Origin: an uncultured Halieaceae bacterium
GTDB lineage: Bacteria > Pseudomonadota > Gammaproteobacteria > Pseudomonadales > Halieaceae
NCBI GenBank assembly: GCA_938074135.1
Contig: CALJFL010000088.1
Location: 1-15,617, forward strand
Direction of reading: 5' to 3'
DNA: 15,617 nt
Shown here: in pieces, positions 7,113 to 15,617 of the stretch
Layout: each line of letters starts with the position of its first letter
Position numbering within the stretch: position 1 is the first letter of the stretch
The notes under the pieces: model-generated
Told to the model about the DNA's origin: nothing
Seen by the model: the letters and a program-made list of their open reading frames with translations, nothing else
Database searches by the model: none
Position numbers and translations under genes: made by a program

Positions 7113-7726
7113 TCCTCATCTCCGCGCAGGAAAGCGCGGGTGTCCAGCATCAAATCGCGCAGCGCCGGATCCTGCTTACTGGCTTCGATGAGGGCGTCAC
7201 GGCTGACCTCACCATTGACATAGCCGCTAACGAGCTCGAGCAATACCGGCGTCATCTCCGGCTCACGGACCCAGCGCGGTGCCGCTACCAGATTGCCAGT
7301 GACGACCTCGCCGCTTTGAGCCAGCCAGTAGCCACCGCAGCTTGAAAGGCTGTAGTCATCCACGCGGCCATAGCTGAAGTTGGGGGTGTTGGGGTTGAAA
7401 CCACCGGGCACGGATTCGCGGATGCGATCCAGGGCCATCACCCACTGGCTGCCAATGGGAAACAGCTCCACTTCCGGACGACAGTAGTTGGCGGTCTTTA
7501 ACCACACGCGCAGATCGCTGCGCTCGTCACTGCCTCGCAGGCGCTGGTCAACGGCCAGGTCGATGGAATTGCCTTTGGTGGCGATGACGGTGGCGCTGAC
7601 GACCAGGTCGGTCTCAGCTTGTACTTTATCAAAAGACCCCTGCCACAGGCAGCTGCATTCTGGGTCGGCAAACGCCGGCAGCGCAGCCAGCAAAAGGGTT
7701 AGCAGGGTCAGCGGGCGCCAGCTCAT
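7109..7726 (-). CDS. Secreted protein with N-terminal Cys-x-Cys, TIMP/netrin-like domain possible
   Basis: I do not recognise a named family with certainty. From ATG 7726 the protein has 205 residues with a clear Sec signal peptide (hydrophobic 6-19, likely cleavage after AFA at 20). The mature protein begins DPECSC and contains four cysteines (C24, C26, C82, C130), enough for two disulfides. A Cys-x-Cys near the mature N-terminus followed by a stretch rich in beta-type residues recalls bacterial TIMP/netrin-like (OB-fold) proteins; this is pattern-based inference. The last 50 residues look helical and acidic. An upstream ATG at 7753 would add nine residues and overlap hemB. I chose 7726 because it lies 4 bp after the hemB stop and gives a standard signal peptide. 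It is probably the last gene of the hem transcript, and its stop overlaps the Nudix stop. Confidence 0.72.
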   Translation of the reverse strand: MSWRPLTLLTLLLAALPAFADPECSCLWQGSFDKVQAETDLVVSATVIATKGNSIDLAVDQRLRGSDERSDLRVWLKTANYCRPEVELFPIGSQWVMALDRIRESVPGGFNPNTPNFSYGRVDDYSLSSCGGYWLAQSGEVVTGNLVAAPRWVREPEMTPVLLELVSGYVNGEVSRDALIEASKQDPALRDLMLDTRAFLRGDED

Positions 7727-7730
7727 CGGC

Positions 7731-10029
<2,299 letters not shown>

Positions 10030-10033
<4 letters not shown>

Positions 10034-10071
10034 GTGGTTCCTTGTCGGTGTGTCATGGTGGCGCCGTTCAT
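10030..10071 (-). CDS. Possible 13-residue leader peptide overlapping hemL start
   Basis: In the hemL leader an ATG (10071-10069) opens a 13-codon frame, [13 protein letters not shown], whose TGA overlaps the hemL ATG as ATGA. It would be fully inside the predicted 5' UTR. There is no strong ribosome site before it, so it may be chance; if translated it would couple to hemL. Confidence 0.2.
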
Positions 10072-10120
10072 TGCCGTCTGACTTGGCTACAGGCGGTGAA
10101 TTATCGGGGCTGCCCGCCAG

Positions 10121-10149
10121 AATATCCAGCCCTGCCCAGGCCCTGTCAA
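10121..10149 (-). promoter_or_regulatory. Predicted sigma70 promoter for hemL-hemB
   Basis: On the minus strand a perfect -35 TTGACA (10149-10144) is followed after 17 bases by GATATT (10126-10121), a 4/6 match to the -10 consensus. The -35 overlaps the hemJ stop codon, so the promoter sits in the 112-bp gap between hemJ and hemL. Transcription would start near 10114, leaving a leader of about 80 bases. Confidence 0.6.
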
Positions 10150-10565
10150 AAGGGTTTCAGTACAGCCAGCAATACGATGCCGAACAGGAACAGGACAGGC
10201 ACCTCGTTGAAGAAGCGGTAAAACACATGGCTGTGTGAGTCGGTGTCGCTGTTAATCGCCTTGACGTAACGACCGCACTGCAGGTGATATACCACCAGGA
10301 AAGCGACCCCGGCCAGTTTCAGCCACAACCAGGTTGCGGTGAAATAGTAGTCGGGATTCTGGCCGATCATGGCGAGGCCGAAGCCGATGGCCAGTAGCAT
10401 GAATGGGGTGACGAAGCGATACAGTTTGCGTGCCATGATCGCCAGTTGCACCCGGGTTTCACCGTGCTCACTGGCCGCGTAGTACACAAAAATGCGCGGC
10501 AGGTAGAACAGACCGGCAAACCAGCACACGACAAATATCAGGTGAAAGGCCTTAAGCCACAGCAT
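10146..10565 (-). CDS. hemJ: Protoporphyrinogen IX oxidase, HemJ type (UPF0093)
   Basis: This 139-residue membrane protein has about four hydrophobic segments (roughly 2-29, 51-68, 77-96, 121-137), as expected for HemJ, which oxidises protoporphyrinogen IX to protoporphyrin IX in gammas lacking HemG/HemY. The N-terminal pattern [22 protein letters not shown] is characteristic, with conserved H8 and R24, and WLKLAG (81-86) is also typical. In the motif I remember as YLPRLFVYH, this protein reads YLPRIFVYY, so the usual histidine is Y29. The ATG at 10565 has GAGGAA just upstream. It follows clc by 17 bp on the same strand and precedes hemL after 112 bp that contain a separate promoter. Family assignment is firm; full activity depends on how important the altered position is. 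Confidence 0.92.
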   Translation of the reverse strand: MLWLKAFHLIFVVCWFAGLFYLPRIFVYYAASEHGETRVQLAIMARKLYRFVTPFMLLAIGFGLAMIGQNPDYYFTATWLWLKLAGVAFLVVYHLQCGRYVKAINSDTDSHSHVFYRFFNEVPVLFLFGIVLLAVLKPF

Positions 10566-10582
10566 GTCGGTTCCTCACAATA

Positions 10583-12307
10583 TCAAAGTTGGGACAGGGA
10601 GAAGGACTCGATGCTCTCCCGGGTGACCACGCCCTGCAGCACGCGATTACCGCTACTGCCGCGGCCGTAAACGCACACGGCTTCGACGGTACTGCCGCGT
10701 ATGGTGTCCATTGCTTGTCGCAAGGTGGCCTGCACGGGCACAGATGCGACCGTCCAGCGCCGGATGCCCGCTCCGGTCAGGTCGGCCGGCTCCGCTGTCG
10801 ATGCCTGTTCCTGCAGCCAGGTCACCAGATCTGTGCCGTTGACCAGGTAAAGATCTTCCTTATCCCGGTGTATCAGGCACCAGGTCGGGGTGGCGTTAAT
10901 CAACGGTTGGCTGGCCGAGGCCTCCAGCAGTGCCGGCACCCTGGTGACGCTCATTTCCATATTAGACGTGACGTCCGTGCGGTGCAGAAGCTGGTTCAGG
11001 GGGTCGTCCGGCAGATTGCGCTGCAACTGTCGCAGTACCGCCTGGTGGGCCGAGCGCTGGCGGAAGATACCGGTATTGGTGAGGTTGGCGGCGACGATGG
11101 CCAGCAGTGCAGGCATGGCGATACCGATGGACTGGGTGAGCTCGATCACCGCAAGGATGGCGGCCAGCGGTGCGCTGAGCACGGCGCCCATGGCGGCGGC
11201 CATACCGATCACGATGTACAGGGTCTGGTGGGATGCCAGCTCCGGCCAGACCATCTGGCCGCCGATGCCCAGTGCTCCACCGAGACAGGCACCGATAATA
11301 AGGTTCGGCCCAATCAGACCTATCGGCATGCCCACGCCGCAGGAGAAACTGGTGGCCAGCAGTTTGCAGGCGGCGATGGTCAGCAGGGCAAGCAGTGCTA
11401 TTTCACCGTGCAGGGCGGCGTCCAGGGTGTCGTAACCGATGCCCAGCACTTCGGGTACCACTAACGCCAGGCTGCCGGTCAACAGGCCAGCGAGCGCGAA
11501 ACGCACCACGACCGGCCAATGGCCTAACTTCGCGGCAAGGCTGCTGGCCTTGATGAAAAGCGCTACTGCCATGCCGCAAAGCACGCCCAGCAGGATGATA
11601 TAGGGAATCTCCCACAGGGAATTGAGTTCGATGGCGGGAATGGTGAACAGTCCGGCGCCCCCGATACCCAGATTTCGACTCACCGCCGATGCCGCGACAG
11701 CCGACATCATCACGGGAATAAAACCGGCCACTGTGTACTCGACGATAATCACTTCCATCGCAAATATAACGCCGGCCAGGGGTGTGTTGAAGGCCGCGGC
11801 AATACCGCCGGCGGTGCCGCAGGCCACCAGTACCCGCAGGCTATTGTTGGGCAGCCCCAGCCGTTGTCCGATGAGACTGTTGGCGGCGCCACCGAGGTGT
11901 ACGCCAGGGCCTTCGCGGCCGCCGGATTGCCCGGTGGCCAGCGCAAAGGCGCCGCCGATAAACTGAACCACCGCGTTGCGCCAGGGCAGCACCCCGTAGT
12001 GAGAGTGCATGCGGCTGAGTACGTGGACGATACCGATTTCCCGATCCTCCGGTCGCAGCGCCCAGAAAGCGAGCCCCAACAATGTTGCTCCGGCGGCAGG
12101 CAGGGCGAAGGCCAGCCAGCTCGGCAGGGACTCGAAGTCCTCGCCGCCGGCAACGCCCCACAGGCCGGCTAATTCCCGGATGGCAAGCTCAAACGCCAGC
12201 ACCACCAGGCCCGAGACAATCCCGCCGACGATACCCAGTAGCGCATAGGAGAGGGCTGACTCATAGTTGGTCAGGGAGCGCCGGTATCTGCCCAGGAGGT
12301 TGTACAA
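10583..12307 (-). CDS. CLC-family chloride channel/transporter with C-terminal CBS domains
   Basis: This is a 574-residue inner-membrane protein: a CLC core of many membrane helices (about 15-425) and a cytoplasmic tail (about 440-574) that looks like a CBS pair. The gating-glutamate motif GREGP is intact (130-134, E132). The first selectivity motif, GSGIP in ClcA, is EIGIVHV here (90-96). The GxFxP motif reads GLIGP (330-334). In the NTPLAG...FAMEV stretch, V186 sits where ClcA has the internal proton glutamate E203, which in characterised CLCs tends to go with channel rather than exchanger behaviour. I believe this form is shared by a wide proteobacterial subgroup. The start is a TTG at 12307, preceded by an in-frame stop at 12328-12326; no ATG lies nearby. 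hemJ follows by 17 bp. Confidence 0.92.
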   Translation of the reverse strand: MYNLLGRYRRSLTNYESALSYALLGIVGGIVSGLVVLAFELAIRELAGLWGVAGGEDFESLPSWLAFALPAAGATLLGLAFWALRPEDREIGIVHVLSRMHSHYGVLPWRNAVVQFIGGAFALATGQSGGREGPGVHLGGAANSLIGQRLGLPNNSLRVLVACGTAGGIAAAFNTPLAGVIFAMEVIIVEYTVAGFIPVMMSAVAASAVSRNLGIGGAGLFTIPAIELNSLWEIPYIILLGVLCGMAVALFIKASSLAAKLGHWPVVVRFALAGLLTGSLALVVPEVLGIGYDTLDAALHGEIALLALLTIAACKLLATSFSCGVGMPIGLIGPNLIIGACLGGALGIGGQMVWPELASHQTLYIVIGMAAAMGAVLSAPLAAILAVIELTQSIGIAMPALLAIVAANLTNTGIFRQRSAHQAVLRQLQRNLPDDPLNQLLHRTDVTSNMEMSVTRVPALLEASASQPLINATPTWCLIHRDKEDLYLVNGTDLVTWLQEQASTAEPADLTGAGIRRWTVASVPVQATLRQAMDTIRGSTVEAVCVYGRGSSGNRVLQGVVTRESIESFSLSQL

Positions 12308-12346
12308 GGGGGTGCGCCTGTCTCGTCAAAACCCCAATATTACCAG

Positions 12347-12374
12347 TTATCTGCCGTGTTATTGCTTTTATACT
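12347..12374 (+). promoter_or_regulatory. Possible argC promoter
   Basis: TATACT (12369-12374) is a 5/6 match to the -10 box. The best -35 is TTATCT (12347-12352), a poor match with a 16-base spacer. It lies in the clc/argC divergent gap and would give a leader of about 60 bases. No convincing ArgR box was found. Confidence 0.4.
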
Positions 12375-12399
12375 AGGCGGCCGCATCGGCGGGACGGAG

Positions 12400-12419
12400 C
12401 CGGGCGGGGAGTAGCCCGG
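12400..12419 (+). promoter_or_regulatory. GC hairpin in argC leader
   Basis: CCGGGC (12400-12405) pairs perfectly with GCCCGG (12414-12419) across an 8-base loop. It would fall in the predicted argC 5' UTR, 11 bases before the AGGGG ribosome site. No U tract follows, so it is not a terminator. A role is not shown. Confidence 0.3.
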
Positions 12420-12442
12420 GACAGTAATACAGGGGCCGGTAA

Positions 12443-13474
12443 ATGATCAGCGTAGGCATAGTAGGTGGCACCGGATATACCGGGGTGGAATTGTTGCGCC
12501 TGCTGGCGCAGCACCCGCAAGCTGAAGTGGTGACAATTACCTCTCGGGCTGAAGCTGGCCGCCGGGTCGACGACCTGTTTCCCAATCTGCGCGGGCACTA
12601 TGAATTGGCGTTTTCCGAGCCGGATGTGAAGCAGCTCTGCGCGTGCGATATCGTCTTTTTTGCCACCCCTCACAATGTTGCGATGAACCTGGTGCCGGAA
12701 TTGTTGGCCGCAGGTGCTCGCATTATTGATCTTTCCGCAGATTATCGTCTCAGGGACCATGCCCTGTGGTCGCAGTGGTATGGCGAACCCCACGCCAGCC
12801 CCGAGCTCCTCGGCGAAGCAGTCTATGGTCTGCCCGAGGTTAACCGGGAGGCCATCGCCGGTGCCCGCCTGGTGGCTTGCCCGGGATGCTACCCAACTTC
12901 AGTGCAGCTGGGTTTCCTGCCGCTATTACGTAACGGTCTGATCGATCCTGGCAGCCTGATTGCCAGTGCAGCCTCGGGGGTCAGCGGCGCTGGTCGCCAG
13001 GCCAAGATAGACAATCTGCTGACCGAGGCCGGTGACAGTTTCAAGGCCTATGGTGTCGCCGGTCACCGGCATTTACCGGAAATAGAGCAGGGGCTTGCGG
13101 ACATCGCCGGGCATCCGGTGCAGGTCACCTTTGTGCCTCATCTTGTGCCAATGAGTCGGGGAATTCACGCGACCCTGTTTGCCAGGCTGACCGATACCTC
13201 CGTCGATCTGCAACAGTTGTTTGAATCGTCCTATGCCAGCGAGCCTTTCGTGGACGTGCTACCGGCGGGCAGTTTCCCGCAAACGCGCACCGTGCGGGGC
13301 GCCAATACCTGTCGCATGGCGGTAACGGTGCCACAGCAGCGCGATACCGTGGTGGTGACCGTTGTCGAAGACAACCTGGTGAAGGGTGCCTCCGGTCAGG
13401 CTATCCAGGACATGAACATCATGCTGGGGCTGCCAGAGGAAATGGGGCTGGGCCAGGTCGGCTTGTTGCCCTGA
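12443..13474 (+). CDS. argC: N-acetyl-gamma-glutamyl-phosphate reductase
   Basis: ArgC reduces N-acetyl-glutamyl phosphate to the semialdehyde with NADPH, the third step of arginine biosynthesis in the cytoplasm. The 343-residue length is typical. It has the N-terminal NADP-binding [14 protein letters not shown] (8-21), the catalytic cysteine C149 in [10 protein letters not shown], and GHRHLPEI with the expected active-site histidine in the C-terminal half. The ATG at 12443 has AGGGG seven bases upstream (12431-12435). Seven bases separate its stop from the next gene, so it heads a plus-strand operon with the DUF6776-like gene and the bactofilin. This order is the one I recall from Pseudomonas. 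No other arg gene is in the window. Confidence 0.97.
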   Translation: MISVGIVGGTGYTGVELLRLLAQHPQAEVVTITSRAEAGRRVDDLFPNLRGHYELAFSEPDVKQLCACDIVFFATPHNVAMNLVPELLAAGARIIDLSADYRLRDHALWSQWYGEPHASPELLGEAVYGLPEVNREAIAGARLVACPGCYPTSVQLGFLPLLRNGLIDPGSLIASAASGVSGAGRQAKIDNLLTEAGDSFKAYGVAGHRHLPEIEQGLADIAGHPVQVTFVPHLVPMSRGIHATLFARLTDTSVDLQQLFESSYASEPFVDVLPAGSFPQTRTVRGANTCRMAVTVPQQRDTVVVTVVEDNLVKGASGQAIQDMNIMLGLPEEMGLGQVGLLP

Positions 13475-13481
13475 GCTGCTC

Positions 13482-14225
13482 ATGACCAGTAGCCGTTATC
13501 GCTCCAGTCTCAGTCGTGTCTCGGCCCGCCGCCGCTTACAGGTGATCGCGGCGGCACTGCTGGCGGCGGTGATTCTGGCTGCCGGATTCTATCTGGGCCA
13601 ACTGGCCGCTTACAGTGGCATGGGTATTGATCCCGAGCTGTACCGACAGTTACGCGCTGAACAGCCAAAATTGGAGCAGCAAATACAGGCCCTGGAGACT
13701 GAGCTGGCCACGCAGAGGTCGCGCAACCAGGTTGACCGCGCGGCCCTGGAATTACTGCGTAGCGACCTGGCCAGCCATAAAAACGAAATTGTCGATCTCG
13801 AAGAAGGGTTGCGATTTTACCGGGAACTGATGGCACCCGGTGAGTTGGCTCAGGGTCTCAGCCTGCGTAGCCCGGAACTGGTCCCCATCGATGGCGAGCG
13901 CCGCTATGCCTTTCGTATTGTGGCCCAACAGGAAGCTCGTAAGCACGAAACCCTGAAAGGCACGCTTTATGCTGAGGTCTTTGGACTGCTGGATGGGGAA
14001 CAGGTAACCTATTCTTTGGCGGATTTATCGGATGATCTGGACAAGGCCGTACTACCGCTGCGATTCCGTTACTTCCAGGCCATTGAAGGCGAGCTGTCAT
14101 TGCCCGCCGGTTTTGATCCGCGGTTTATCAATGTCACCGCCAGTGCGACATCGCCGCGCAAGGCAGAAGCCCGGGAGCAGTATCCCTGGCAGGTAAAGGA
14201 GAAATTCACGCATGTTGGGAAGTAA
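13482..14225 (+). CDS. DUF6776-like membrane-anchored coiled-coil protein
   Basis: This is a 247-residue protein of unknown function. A basic cytoplasmic end (1-19, rich in arginine) precedes a single membrane helix (about 20-41). A heptad-like coiled coil follows (about 52-115, with EQQIQALETELATQ and similar), then a C-terminal domain of mostly beta character (about 128-240). Topology is inferred as N-in with the coiled coil in the periplasm. The family assignment comes from size, architecture and its place between argC and a bactofilin, a neighbourhood I recall in Pseudomonas. It overlaps the bactofilin gene by 14 bases, which suggests that the two products are made together and perhaps work together. 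Its ATG follows argC by seven bases with a weak ribosome site (GAG). Confidence 0.75.
   Translation: MTSSRYRSSLSRVSARRRLQVIAAALLAAVILAAGFYLGQLAAYSGMGIDPELYRQLRAEQPKLEQQIQALETELATQRSRNQVDRAALELLRSDLASHKNEIVDLEEGLRFYRELMAPGELAQGLSLRSPELVPIDGERRYAFRIVAQQEARKHETLKGTLYAEVFGLLDGEQVTYSLADLSDDLDKAVLPLRFRYFQAIEGELSLPAGFDPRFINVTASATSPRKAEAREQYPWQVKEKFTHVGK
14195..14201 (+). promoter_or_regulatory. Strong ribosome binding site for bactofilin gene
   Basis: AAAGGAG lies ten bases before the ATG at 14212, inside the end of the DUF6776-like gene. It fixes the bactofilin start and shows that initiation can be independent of coupling. Confidence 0.8.
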
Positions 14226-14652
14226 AAACAGCGGGGGTGGCACTACCCTGATTTCCCGCGATACGGTCGTTGTAGGGGATCTTCACTTCACCGGCAGCCT
14301 TGATGTCGAGGGGCTGGTGCAGGGAAATATCGTCGCCAAGCCCGGTAAGGACGCCACGATTCGGGTGATAGATCACGGCAGGGTAGAAGGGGAAATCAGG
14401 GTGCCCACCGTGGTGATTAACGGTGAGGTCCAGGGCGATGTGCATTCCAGTAAGCACCTGGAATTGGCGCCGAAGGCCCGGGTCACCGGCAATGTGTATT
14501 ATACGCTGGTAGAAATGGCGGTAGGCTCAGAGGTCAATGGCAGCTTGCAGCACGTGGTGGAGCCCGAGGGTGCCGATGTCGGAAAAAAGCCCGACCCCAC
14601 CGTGGCAGTAACTGAGGTGGGCAGCCAGAGAAATGAAGCGGATAGCGCCTGA
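14212..14652 (+). CDS. Bactofilin (polymer-forming cytoskeletal protein)
   Basis: Bactofilins are small proteins that polymerise without nucleotide into filaments through a right-handed beta-helix, and they often recruit cell-wall enzymes to defined sites. This one has 146 residues. The core (about 12-110) shows the regular beta-helix pattern of V/I/L and glycine every few residues: TTLISRDTVVVGDLHFTGSL, then GLVQGNI, GRVEGEI, GEVQGDV, ARVTGNV and SEVNGSL. The C-terminal 35 residues are polar, acidic and probably disordered; the N-terminal tail is short and glycine-rich. The gene overlaps the membrane coiled-coil gene by 14 bases and has its own strong ribosome site. The likely location is the cytoplasmic face of the inner membrane. 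The partner is unknown. Confidence 0.93.
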   Translation: MLGSKNSGGGTTLISRDTVVVGDLHFTGSLDVEGLVQGNIVAKPGKDATIRVIDHGRVEGEIRVPTVVINGEVQGDVHSSKHLELAPKARVTGNVYYTLVEMAVGSEVNGSLQHVVEPEGADVGKKPDPTVAVTEVGSQRNEADSA

Positions 14653-14657
14653 GCGCT

Positions 14658-14682
14658 AAACTTGACTAAATTACTGGGTTTT
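14658..14682 (+). promoter_or_regulatory. Possible IscR type-1 operator at erpA
   Basis: Compared with the 25-base type-1 consensus ATASYYGACTRWWWYAGTCRRSTAT, this stretch agrees at 20 positions. The left half (YYGACT) is perfect and the right half degenerate. It covers the -35 box of the erpA promoter, a position suited to repression by [2Fe-2S]-IscR, which is known to regulate erpA in E. coli. Confidence 0.45.
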
Positions 14683-14690
14683 TCCATAAT
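14662..14690 (+). promoter_or_regulatory. Near-consensus sigma70 promoter for erpA
   Basis: TTGACT (14662-14667) and CATAAT (14685-14690) each match the consensus at five of six bases, with an ideal 17-base spacer. It begins ten bases after the bactofilin stop, so erpA has its own transcript with a leader of about 40 bases. Confidence 0.75.
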
Positions 14691-14738
14691 ACGCCGGTTA
14701 TTCGTAGTAAAAGGGCTTTGGGCCCGTGAGATGCAACA

Positions 14739-15092
14739 ATGTCAGTAGCTGAAACATTCAATCCATCAAACATCAACCTCTCGGACCGTGCGGTGCAAAA
14801 AGTACGCGACCTGGTGGCAGAGGAAGATAATCACGAACTCAAGTTGCGGGTATTCATTACCGGTGGCGGCTGTTCGGGCTTCCAGTACGGTTTCACTTTT
14901 GATGAGTTGGCCGCCGAGGACGATACCGCTATTGAGAAAGACGGCGTGACCGTGTTGGTGGACCCCATGAGCTTCCAGTATCTGGCTGGCTCCGAGGTTG
15001 ATTACACGGAGGGCCTGGAAGGCTCACGTTTCGTGATAACCAATCCCAACGCCACCACCACCTGTGGTTGTGGTTCCTCCTTTTCTATCTAG
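14739..15092 (+). CDS. erpA: Iron-sulfur cluster insertion protein ErpA
   Basis: ErpA is an A-type carrier that passes Fe-S clusters to apo-proteins, including isoprenoid-pathway enzymes in E. coli. The 117 residues contain the three invariant cysteines C45 (in [12 protein letters not shown]), C109 and C111 (in [10 protein letters not shown]), plus the family's VDPMSFQYL stretch (74-82). The N-terminal tail (1-12) is slightly extended. The ATG at 14739 has only a modest GTGAG upstream. It follows the argC-DUF6776-bactofilin operon on the same strand but has a separate strong promoter with a plausible IscR site. It converges on anmK with an 87-base gap. Confidence 0.97.
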   Translation: MSVAETFNPSNINLSDRAVQKVRDLVAEEDNHELKLRVFITGGGCSGFQYGFTFDELAAEDDTAIEKDGVTVLVDPMSFQYLAGSEVDYTEGLEGSRFVITNPNATTTCGCGSSFSI

Positions 15093-15179
15093 GCACGCCG
15101 TAATCCCGTGAGCCGTTGCCTGTGGCCCGGCACAAAAGCAGCGGTTGGTAGAACGGGAAAACTTTATCAGGTTCTGAGA
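15093..15179. other. Convergent gap between erpA and anmK
   Basis: Eighty-seven bases separate the two stops. An imperfect stem (15111-15119 with 15138-15146, including G-U pairs, 18-base loop) is present, but no U tract follows on either strand. I see no convincing intrinsic terminator. Confidence 0.4.
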
Positions 15180-15617
15180 TCAGCCCGGGTAGATGCCGCC
15201 CAGTATTCGGGGCCCCGCGGCGCCGGTGACAGCGGCTGCGTTGCCCGATAGCCCCGCGATGGCTCGATGGGCCAGCCAACCGAAGGCGGCCGCTTCTACC
15301 CATTCGGGCTCGATGCCCAGTGCTACCGTGGTCTCCAGCGTGGCCGGTGCCAGCTTCTGGTAAAGACGCCGCATCAGATCGGTGTTACGAGCACCGCCCC
15401 CGCAGACGTACACCGCCTCGGCAGTAAAATCCGTGTTGCTCAGACCGTCGGCAATAGACTGCGCTGTCACATCGGCCAGTGTCGCCTGCACATCCCGGGG
15501 CGATTGCGCCGGCAGCTGCTCTAGCGCGCGGTCCAGCCAGGCCATGTTGAAATGCTCCTTGCCGGTACTTCGCGGACCGCTGCGAGTGAAGTAGGGGTCG
15601 GCCAGCAGCCGATCACG
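15180..15617 (-). CDS. anmK: Anhydro-N-acetylmuramic acid kinase, C-terminal part, 5' end outside window
   Basis: AnmK phosphorylates and opens 1,6-anhydro-N-acetylmuramic acid during cell-wall recycling, giving N-acetylmuramic acid 6-phosphate in the cytoplasm. The frame stays open to the window edge, so the visible 145 codons are the C-terminal third to half of a roughly 360-380 residue protein. The first visible residues, DPYFTRSGPRSTGKEHFN, match the family's DPYF...KSTGRExFN region. The nucleotide-site motif VCGGGARN follows, and then IEPEWVEAAAFGWLAHR near the end. An internal ATG at 15545 is not the start because the conserved motif lies upstream of it. The position after erpA matches the Pseudomonas order as I remember it. 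Confidence 0.95.
   Translation of the reverse strand, partial: RDRLLADPYFTRSGPRSTGKEHFNMAWLDRALEQLPAQSPRDVQATLADVTAQSIADGLSNTDFTAEAVYVCGGGARNTDLMRRLYQKLAPATLETTVALGIEPEWVEAAAFGWLAHRAIAGLSGNAAAVTGAAGPRILGGIYPG

Noticed and set aside
10589..11464. 291-codon plus-strand frame opposite clc
   Set aside because: It is antisense to a well-conserved CLC gene. Its Gly/His/Gln-rich translation is typical of a shadow frame in GC-rich coding DNA.
12308..12442. ArgR operator in the clc/argC divergent gap
   Set aside because: I looked for TGTCGC-type and E. coli-type ARG boxes. Only a partial TGTC...AA resemblance near 12319 was seen, below what I would report.
14644..14657. AGCGC-CTGA-GCGCT hairpin at the end of the bactofilin gene
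   Set aside because: Five pairs with no U tract, and directly followed by the erpA promoter. Too small to call a terminator.
15111..15146. Stem-loop between erpA and anmK as an intrinsic terminator
   Set aside because: The stem needs G-U pairs, the loop is 18 bases and no U tract follows on either strand.

Overview
The window reads as ordinary chromosome of a moderately GC-rich gammaproteobacterium. The nearest feel is the Pseudomonas / Cellvibrionales-Halieaceae type of marine gamma. That placement is inference from three things: a DNA polymerase II gene, a PBP1b gene coupled to a TPR lipoprotein as in pseudomonads, and the argC - DUF6776-like - bactofilin - erpA - anmK order that I recall from Pseudomonas. 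I see no tRNA, rRNA, CRISPR array, phage gene or transposase.

Layout. At the left edge is the 3' end of polB (+), meeting tail-to-tail a PfkB-family (adenosine-kinase-like) kinase (-); the two stop codons share one CTAG. A 311-bp gap follows (1866-2176), and about a third of it is a 102-bp element with 25-bp imperfect terminal inverted repeats. Next come mrcB (PBP1b) and an overlapping LpoP-like TPR lipoprotein (+). They converge on modF (-), a tandem ABC ATPase with one apparently degenerate nucleotide site. modF diverges from a CoA-pyrophosphatase-like Nudix gene (+), which again shares a CTAG stop with the next gene.

From 12307 down to 7109 a minus-strand series runs clc (CLC channel with CBS tail), hemJ, hemL, hemB and a secreted Cys-x-Cys protein. 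Three of these are tetrapyrrole-pathway enzymes: HemL makes 5-aminolevulinate, HemB condenses it to porphobilinogen, and HemJ performs the late protoporphyrinogen oxidation. A good sigma70-type promoter in front of hemL suggests hemL-hemB can be expressed separately from clc-hemJ.

Divergently, argC (arginine biosynthesis), a membrane-anchored coiled-coil DUF6776-like protein and a bactofilin form a tight plus-strand operon. erpA (Fe-S insertion) follows under its own near-consensus promoter, which overlaps a plausible IscR type-1 site. The C-terminal part of anmK (-) runs off the right edge. Several genes concern the cell wall (mrcB, LpoP-like, bactofilin, anmK) and several concern heme or Fe-S metabolism.

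I found no clearly new multi-gene system. The items most worth a second look are the 102-bp inverted-repeat element, the asymmetric ModF, the erpA promoter/IscR site, the HemJ substitution and the small secreted Cys-x-Cys protein.
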